Shown in pieces: positions 9,097-13,376 of a DNA stretch of 13,376 bases. The stretch is taken from assembly GCA_030528765.1 (NCBI GenBank), contig JAUMYD010000036.1:1-13376 (forward strand), given 5' to 3'. The notes beneath the pieces were generated by a model. The model ran no database searches. It saw only the letters and a program-made list of their open reading frames with translations, and was not told the origin of the DNA. Made by a program: the position numbers and the translations under genes. This DNA comes from Bacillota bacterium (GTDB taxonomy: Bacteria; Bacillota; Dehalobacteriia; UBA4068). Each line of letters begins with the position of its first letter. Position 1 is the stretch's first letter.

Positions 9097-12000
9097 TTGT
9101 TGGACGTCAGTAATTTTGACCGCATGCGCATCGGCCTGGCTTCCCCGGAGATGATCGAATCCTGGTCCCACGGGGAAGTGAAAAAGCCGGAAACCATCAA
9201 TTACCGCACCCTGAAGCCGGAGCGGGACGGGCTTTTCTGTGAACGCATCTTTGGCCCCACCCGTGACTGGGAATGTCACTGCGGCAAATATAAGCGTGTC
9301 CGTTATAAGGGCATTGTCTGCGACCGCTGCGGCGTGGAAGTGACCCGCGCCAAGGTTCGCCGGGAACGCTTGGGCCACATTAAGCTGGCCACCCCGGTTT
9401 CTCATATATGGTACTTTAAAGGAATCCCCAGCCGTATGGGCTTGCTGCTGGATGTGAGCCCCCGGAATCTGGAGAAGGTCCTCTACTTTGTTTCTTATAT
9501 CGTGCTGGATCCGGGCGAAAACACGGATCTGAGCCTGCACCAGCTTCTGACCGAAACAGAATACCGGGAGGCACGGGATAAATACGGCAATGCTTTTGTA
9601 GCCGGCATGGGTGCGGAAGCCGTGAAGCAAATGCTGCATGCGCTGGATTTGGAAACACTGGAGACGGAGCTGCGGGAAGAGCTGAAAAACGCCAGCGGCC
9701 AGCGGAAGGTGCGCGCTGTCCGCCGCCTGGAAGTGGTGGAAAGCTTCCTGGCCTCCGGTAATAAGCCGGAGTGGATGATCCTGGATGTGGTGCCGGTGAT
9801 CCCGCCGGAGCTCCGCCCCATGGTGCAGCTGGATGGTGGTCGCTTCGCCACCTCTGACCTGAATGATCTGTATCGCCGGGTCATCAACCGCAACAACCGT
9901 CTGAAACGCCTGCTGGATCTGGGTGCGCCGGATATTATTGTTCGTAATGAAAAACGTATGCTGCAGGAGGCAGTGGATGCGTTGATCGACAACGGCCGCC
10001 GGGGACGCCCGGTGACCGGCCCGGGTAACCGTCCGCTGAAATCCCTTTCTGATATGCTCAAGGGGAAACAGGGCCGCTTTCGCCAGAATTTGCTGGGTAA
10101 GCGCGTGGACTATTCCGGCCGTTCCGTCATCGTGGTTGGGCCGGAGCTGAAAATGCACCAGTGCGGCTTGCCAAAGGAAATGGCACTGGAGCTGTTCAAG
10201 CCCTTTGTTATGAAGCGCCTGGTCCGGGATGGCTATGCGCATAATATCAAAAATGCCAAGCGCATGGTGGAACGCGTACGGGCAGAGGTTTGGGATGTTC
10301 TGGAGCAGGTCATTAAAGAGCACCCCGTTCTGCTGAACCGCGCGCCCACGCTGCACCGTTTGGGCATTCAGGCTTTTGAACCGGTGTTGGTGGAAGGCCG
10401 CGCATTGAAGATCCACCCCCTGGTCTGCACTGCCTACAATGCGGACTTCGATGGTGACCAGATGGCGGTTCACGTTCCTCTTTCCGTGGAAGCACAGTCG
10501 GAAGCGCGCATTTTGATGCTTTCTTCCAATAATATTCTGAACCCGAAGGATGGCCGTCCGGTGGCAGTCCCGACGCAGGATATGGTTTTGGGTGCATACT
10601 ACCTGACCATGCCCAAACCCGGTGCGCCGGGTGAAGGAAAGGCTTTCCAGGATTTCAATGAGGCCTACAGAGCCTATGTGAATGGGGATATTGACCTTCA
10701 CGCGGAAATCGAGATCCGCCGTCCTTCGGAATGGGATTCCCAGTGGATCAATAAAACCACGGAAATCCCTATGGAACAGGATGAACGGGGTCGTTACAAA
10801 CGCCTGCGGACCACCGTTGGCCGCCTGATCTTCAACTACGAGATCCCCATGCCCCGGGAAATGAGCTATTACAACTGCGGTGTTGACAAAAAGGTTCTGG
10901 GCCTGATTGCAGACCGCTGCTATCGCCGCCTGGGTATTTCCGCAGCAGCAGTACTGCTGGACGGGATCAAATCCCTGGGTTTCAAATACTCCACTCGTGC
11001 GGGCATCACTGTTGGTATCGAAGATATTAAGGTGCCGCCCGCCAAGAAGGAGATCATGTCTGCAGCGGAAGAAAAAGTTCTGGAAATCGACAATTTCTTC
11101 CAGCAGGGCCTGGCCAGTGAGAATGATCGTTATTCTGAAACGGTCAAGATCTGGCAGAAGGCTACCGAGGATGTTACCAAAGAGTTGATGAACAACCTGG
11201 ATGCCTTTAATCCGATCTACATGATGGCAAACTCCGGTGCCCGCGGTAACGTGCAGCAGATCCGTCAGTTGGCCGGTGCCCGCGGCCTGATGGCAGATCC
11301 TTCCGGCCGCATCATCGACTTGCCTATTAAGGCAAACTTCCGTGAGGGCCTGAATGTTTTGGAATTCTTCATTTCCACCCACGGTGCCCGTAAAGGCCTG
11401 GCTGATACGGCACTGCGAACAGCAGACTCCGGCTACCTGACCCGTCGTCTGGTGGATGTGGCTCAGGAAGTTATCGTTCGCGAAGAGGACTGCGGAGATA
11501 CGCAAGGCATTTGGGTCGAAGAGATCCCCAATATCGAGCCGCTGATCGAACGTATCGAGGGCCGTGTTCTCTGCAGCAGTGTTATAAATGAAGAAACCGG
11601 GGAGATCATTGCCGAGGCCGGCACCTTTGTTACAGCTGATATCGGCAATGCCATTGTCACTTATCTGGAAAGCCGCCCTGTCAGGGAGCGTCGCGTGAAT
11701 ATCCGCTCCATTCTTACCTGCCGCTGCCGCCATGGCATCTGCCGCCAGTGCTACGGCCGGAACCTGGCCACTGGTGAGCAGGTGGAGATCGGTGAGGCCG
11801 TCGGCACTATTGCTGCACAGTCCATTGGCGAGCCGGGCACGCAGCTGACCATGCGAACTTTCCATACCGGCGGCGTTGCCGGTGATGATATTACCCAGGG
11901 TCTTCCCCGTGTTGAGGAGCTTTTTGAGGCCCGCAAGCCAAAGGGCCAGGGTGTTATCTCCGAATTTGACGGCCTGGTACGGATCGGGGATCAGCAGGGG

Positions 12001-12816
12001 AAACGCGAAGTTCGGATCTATGGTGTTGGCGAGGAAGAAGGCCAGATCCTGGCAGAATATGCGGTTTCCTACGGCGCGACGCTGAAGGTCAGTGACGGGC
12101 AGATGCTGGAGGCCGGTGATGAGATCACGGAAGGCTCCATCAACCCCCATGATCTGCTGGCTGTTAAGGGCACCCGCGGTGTTCAGATGTATCTGCTGCG
12201 GGAAGTTCAGAAGGTCTACCGCCTCCAGGGCGTTGATATTAACGACAAGCATATCGAGATTATGGTTCGTCAGATGTTGAAAAAGGTCCGCATCGAAGAA
12301 AGCGGCGATACCACATTGCTGCCTGGTTCCATGGTGGATAATTACGAATTTGAGCAGGTCAATGCGCAGGCCATCGAGAATGGACTGAGCCCGGCCACCG
12401 CAAAGCCGGTTCTGCTGGGTATCACCAAGGCCTCACTGGTCACGGATTCCTTCCTTTCTGCCGCATCCTTCCAGGAGACCACCAGAGTTCTGACGGATGC
12501 TGCCATCAAGGGTAAGGTTGACCACCTGCTGGGCCTGAAGGAAAATGTTATTATCGGTAAGCTGATCCCCGCCGGCACGGGACTTTCCCGCTACCGCAAC
12601 GTGGATATTCATTCTGATAATGACAGCAGCGTTGAGGTGAATGCTTATCAATCTGCGGTGAGCAGCGCCCATGGGATCAGGATGGATGCTGATGAACTGG
12701 ATGATGCAGGCCTGCACCCTGAGGACATTTTCGACGAAAGTGCTTTTAAGGATGTTCTGGACATGGAATTTTCCATGGAACAAATTCTTCTGGATGAGGA
12801 AAAACCTGCAGAATAA
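9097..12816 (+). CDS. rpoC: DNA-directed RNA polymerase beta' subunit
   Basis: The beta' subunit holds the catalytic magnesium and the clamp. The 1239-residue product has the first zinc site C60/C62/C75/C78, the catalytic NADFDGD (448-454; D450, D452, D454), the second zinc site C799/C875/C882/C885, and the trigger loop around M919 and H923 (E. coli M932, H936). The large trigger-loop insertion of proteobacteria is absent, as in Bacillota. The start is TTG at 9097, giving [17 protein letters not shown], which matches the Bacillus N-terminus; AGGGAG is nine bases upstream, and no in-frame ATG exists before residue 10. The gene is cotranscribed with rpoB and followed by a new promoter for rpsL. 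Confidence 0.99.
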   Translation: MLDVSNFDRMRIGLASPEMIESWSHGEVKKPETINYRTLKPERDGLFCERIFGPTRDWECHCGKYKRVRYKGIVCDRCGVEVTRAKVRRERLGHIKLATPVSHIWYFKGIPSRMGLLLDVSPRNLEKVLYFVSYIVLDPGENTDLSLHQLLTETEYREARDKYGNAFVAGMGAEAVKQMLHALDLETLETELREELKNASGQRKVRAVRRLEVVESFLASGNKPEWMILDVVPVIPPELRPMVQLDGGRFATSDLNDLYRRVINRNNRLKRLLDLGAPDIIVRNEKRMLQEAVDALIDNGRRGRPVTGPGNRPLKSLSDMLKGKQGRFRQNLLGKRVDYSGRSVIVVGPELKMHQCGLPKEMALELFKPFVMKRLVRDGYAHNIKNAKRMVERVRAEVWDVLEQVIKEHPVLLNRAPTLHRLGIQAFEPVLVEGRALKIHPLVCTAYNADFDGDQMAVHVPLSVEAQSEARILMLSSNNILNPKDGRPVAVPTQDMVLGAYYLTMPKPGAPGEGKAFQDFNEAYRAYVNGDIDLHAEIEIRRPSEWDSQWINKTTEIPMEQDERGRYKRLRTTVGRLIFNYEIPMPREMSYYNCGVDKKVLGLIADRCYRRLGISAAAVLLDGIKSLGFKYSTRAGITVGIEDIKVPPAKKEIMSAAEEKVLEIDNFFQQGLASENDRYSETVKIWQKATEDVTKELMNNLDAFNPIYMMANSGARGNVQQIRQLAGARGLMADPSGRIIDLPIKANFREGLNVLEFFISTHGARKGLADTALRTADSGYLTRRLVDVAQEVIVREEDCGDTQGIWVEEIPNIEPLIERIEGRVLCSSVINEETGEIIAEAGTFVTADIGNAIVTYLESRPVRERRVNIRSILTCRCRHGICRQCYGRNLATGEQVEIGEAVGTIAAQSIGEPGTQLTMRTFHTGGVAGDDITQGLPRVEELFEARKPKGQGVISEFDGLVRIGDQQGKREVRIYGVGEEEGQILAEYAVSYGATLKVSDGQMLEAGDEITEGSINPHDLLAVKGTRGVQMYLLREVQKVYRLQGVDINDKHIEIMVRQMLKKVRIEESGDTTLLPGSMVDNYEFEQVNAQAIENGLSPATAKPVLLGITKASLVTDSFLSAASFQETTRVLTDAAIKGKVDHLLGLKENVIIGKLIPAGTGLSRYRNVDIHSDNDSSVEVNAYQSAVSSAHGIRMDADELDDAGLHPEDIFDESAFKDVLDMEFSMEQILLDEEKPAE

Positions 12817-12819
12817 GCC

Positions 12820-12848
12820 TTGACAAGAAAAAAGAAGGATGCTAAAAT
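12820..12848 (+). promoter_or_regulatory. Extended -10 promoter of rpsL (str operon)
   Basis: A perfect -35 TTGACA (12820-12825) begins four bases after the rpoC stop. A 17-base spacer ends with the extended -10 element TG-C (12840-12842), followed by -10 TAAAAT (12843-12848). Transcription would begin near 12855, giving an rpsL leader of about 150 nt. The 10-mer AAGGATGCTA (12835-12844) is shared with the rpoB promoter. Confidence 0.87.
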
Positions 12849-12900
12849 ATAAAGGCATGCTCTTTAGGACGGTCATCTTGACTATAATAAAGTGTGAAAA

Positions 12901-12936
12901 CGGCGGTTGGGAATCCCTTTGGGTTTCCCGCCGCCC
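12901..12936 (+). promoter_or_regulatory. Strong hairpin in the rpsL leader
   Basis: GGCGG (12902-12906) pairs with CCGCC (12931-12935), GGGAA (12909-12913) with TTCCC (12925-12929), and CCC (12915-12917) with GGG (12921-12923) around a TTT loop: 13 pairs with small internal loops. No U-run follows on the plus strand, so it is not an intrinsic terminator for rpoBC. It is more likely a leader element affecting mRNA stability, processing or protein binding; this is inference. Confidence 0.6.
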
Positions 12937-12945
12937 TTCGTGAGC

Positions 12946-12968
12946 AAATAAAAAGCTTTCATTTATTT
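12946..12968 (+). other. AT-rich inverted repeat before rpsL
   Basis: AAATAAA (12946-12952) and TTTATTT (12962-12968) are perfect inverted copies flanking the palindrome AAAGCTTT (12952-12959). The stem would be weak. It lies between the strong hairpin and the rpsL ribosome site. Confidence 0.35.
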
Positions 12969-12990
12969 ATAACTAACTTAAAAATGGCAA

Positions 12991-12996
12991 AGGAGG
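12991..12996 (+). promoter_or_regulatory. Ribosome site that sets the rpsL TTG start
   Basis: AGGAGG lies eight bases before the TTG at 13005. An in-frame TAA at 12999-13001 rules out any earlier start, so this site fixes TTG 13005. The site is also covered by a five-codon frame, ATG 12984 to TAA 12999-13001. Confidence 0.85.
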
Positions 12997-13004
12997 TGTA
13001 AAGT

Positions 13005-13376
13005 TTGTCCACCATCAATCAGCTGGTGAGAAATCAGCGTGAAGTCAGCGTGAAAAAATCCAACGCTCCGGCTTTGAAAGAATGTCCTCAGAAGCGTGGC
13101 GTCTGCACCAGAGTCTACACCACCACCCCGAAGAAGCCCAACTCTGCTCTGCGTAAGGTGGCTCGTGTTCGTCTCACTCATGGTGTCGAGGTTACTGCCT
13201 ATATCCCCGGTATTGGCCACAACCTGCAGGAGCACTCCGTGACCTTGGTTCGCGGCGGCCGTGTTAAGGACCTGCCCGGTGTCCGTTATCATATCATCAG
13301 AGGCGCTTTGGATACTGCGGGTGTTGCCAATCGCAACCAGGCCAGAAGTAAATATGGCGCCAAAAAGTCGAAGACC
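13005..13376 (+). CDS. rpsL: 30S ribosomal protein S12 (stop codon beyond window)
   Basis: S12 sits at the decoding centre and controls accuracy. All 124 codons in the window read as S12: [12 protein letters not shown] at the start, [20 protein letters not shown] in the decoding loop, [13 protein letters not shown], and the basic end [11 protein letters not shown]. It aligns with the 124-residue E. coli protein without gaps, so probably only the stop codon is missing at the right edge. K43 and K88, the common streptomycin-resistance positions, and D89, the methylthiolation site, are unmodified wild type. The start is TTG at 13005 (see the ribosome site entry). It lacks the N-terminal insertion of Bacillus S12. 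No L7Ae-like gene separates it from rpoC. Confidence 0.98.
   Translation, partial: MSTINQLVRNQREVSVKKSNAPALKECPQKRGVCTRVYTTTPKKPNSALRKVARVRLTHGVEVTAYIPGIGHNLQEHSVTLVRGGRVKDLPGVRYHIIRGALDTAGVANRNQARSKYGAKKSKT

Noticed and set aside
12883..12888. Perfect TATAAT as a second rpsL promoter
   Set aside because: No -35-like box lies at 16-18 bases upstream and the extended -10 TG is one base out of place; the promoter at 12820-12848 is far better.
12901..12936. Hairpin after rpoC as an intrinsic terminator
   Set aside because: No run of T follows on the plus strand, and the hairpin lies downstream of the rpsL promoter, so it is part of the rpsL leader. On the minus strand a short T-run follows, but no gene there needs terminating.
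12984..13001. Five-codon frame ATG-GCA-AAG-GAG-GTG-TAA as a leader peptide
   Set aside because: It simply covers the rpsL ribosome site and has no upstream ribosome site of its own; too short to distinguish from chance.

Overview
The window is a core housekeeping segment from a Bacillota (Firmicutes) bacterium, most likely Clostridia- or Negativicutes-like. The evidence is the ylxM-ffh-rpsP-khpA-rimM-trmD gene order, a Firmicutes-style RpoC (starting MLDVSNF, first zinc site at C60/C62/C75/C78, no large trigger-loop insertion), strong AGGAGG-type ribosome sites, and a short 124-residue S12 without the N-terminal insertion of Bacillus S12. The coding sequence is fairly GC-rich while the spacers are AT-rich. 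I cannot fix the genus. I see no mobile elements, tRNA, rRNA, CRISPR or phage genes.

Left half (1-5201, all on the minus strand, read right to left): ylxM, ffh, rpsP, khpA, rimM, trmD, a sirtuin gene, and the first ten codons of tuf (EF-Tu) running off the left edge. This couples protein targeting (YlxM, Ffh), 30S assembly (S16, RimM, KhpA) and tRNA G37 methylation (TrmD). A perfect-consensus promoter (TTGACA-17-TATAAT) sits in front of ylxM. A second sigma-A-type promoter, whose -35 box contains the sirtuin stop codon, drives tuf. TrmD is fused to a second SPOUT-type methyltransferase domain. The gene usually found after trmD (rplS) is absent and a sirtuin occupies that place.

Middle (5202-5556): a divergent promoter region of about 355 bases. 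The rightward promoter gives rpoB a leader of roughly 124 nt that can form a terminator-like hairpin, a competing pairing, and a GUAA-loop hairpin. The usual upstream neighbours of rpoB (rplK-rplA-rplJ-rplL) are not here.

Right half (5557-13376, plus strand): rpoB and rpoC (RNA polymerase beta and beta'), then a 188-base spacer with its own extended -10 promoter and a strongly paired leader, then rpsL (S12), complete except for its stop codon. No L7Ae-family gene lies between rpoC and rpsL. rpoC and rpsL, and probably rimM, start at TTG.

I found no clearly new multi-gene system; most of the window is ordinary. The points most worth a second look are the TrmD fusion, the rearranged gene order (sirtuin and tuf in the trmD operon, rpoBC detached from rplJL), and sequence and structure features shared by the rpoB and rpsL promoters and leaders.
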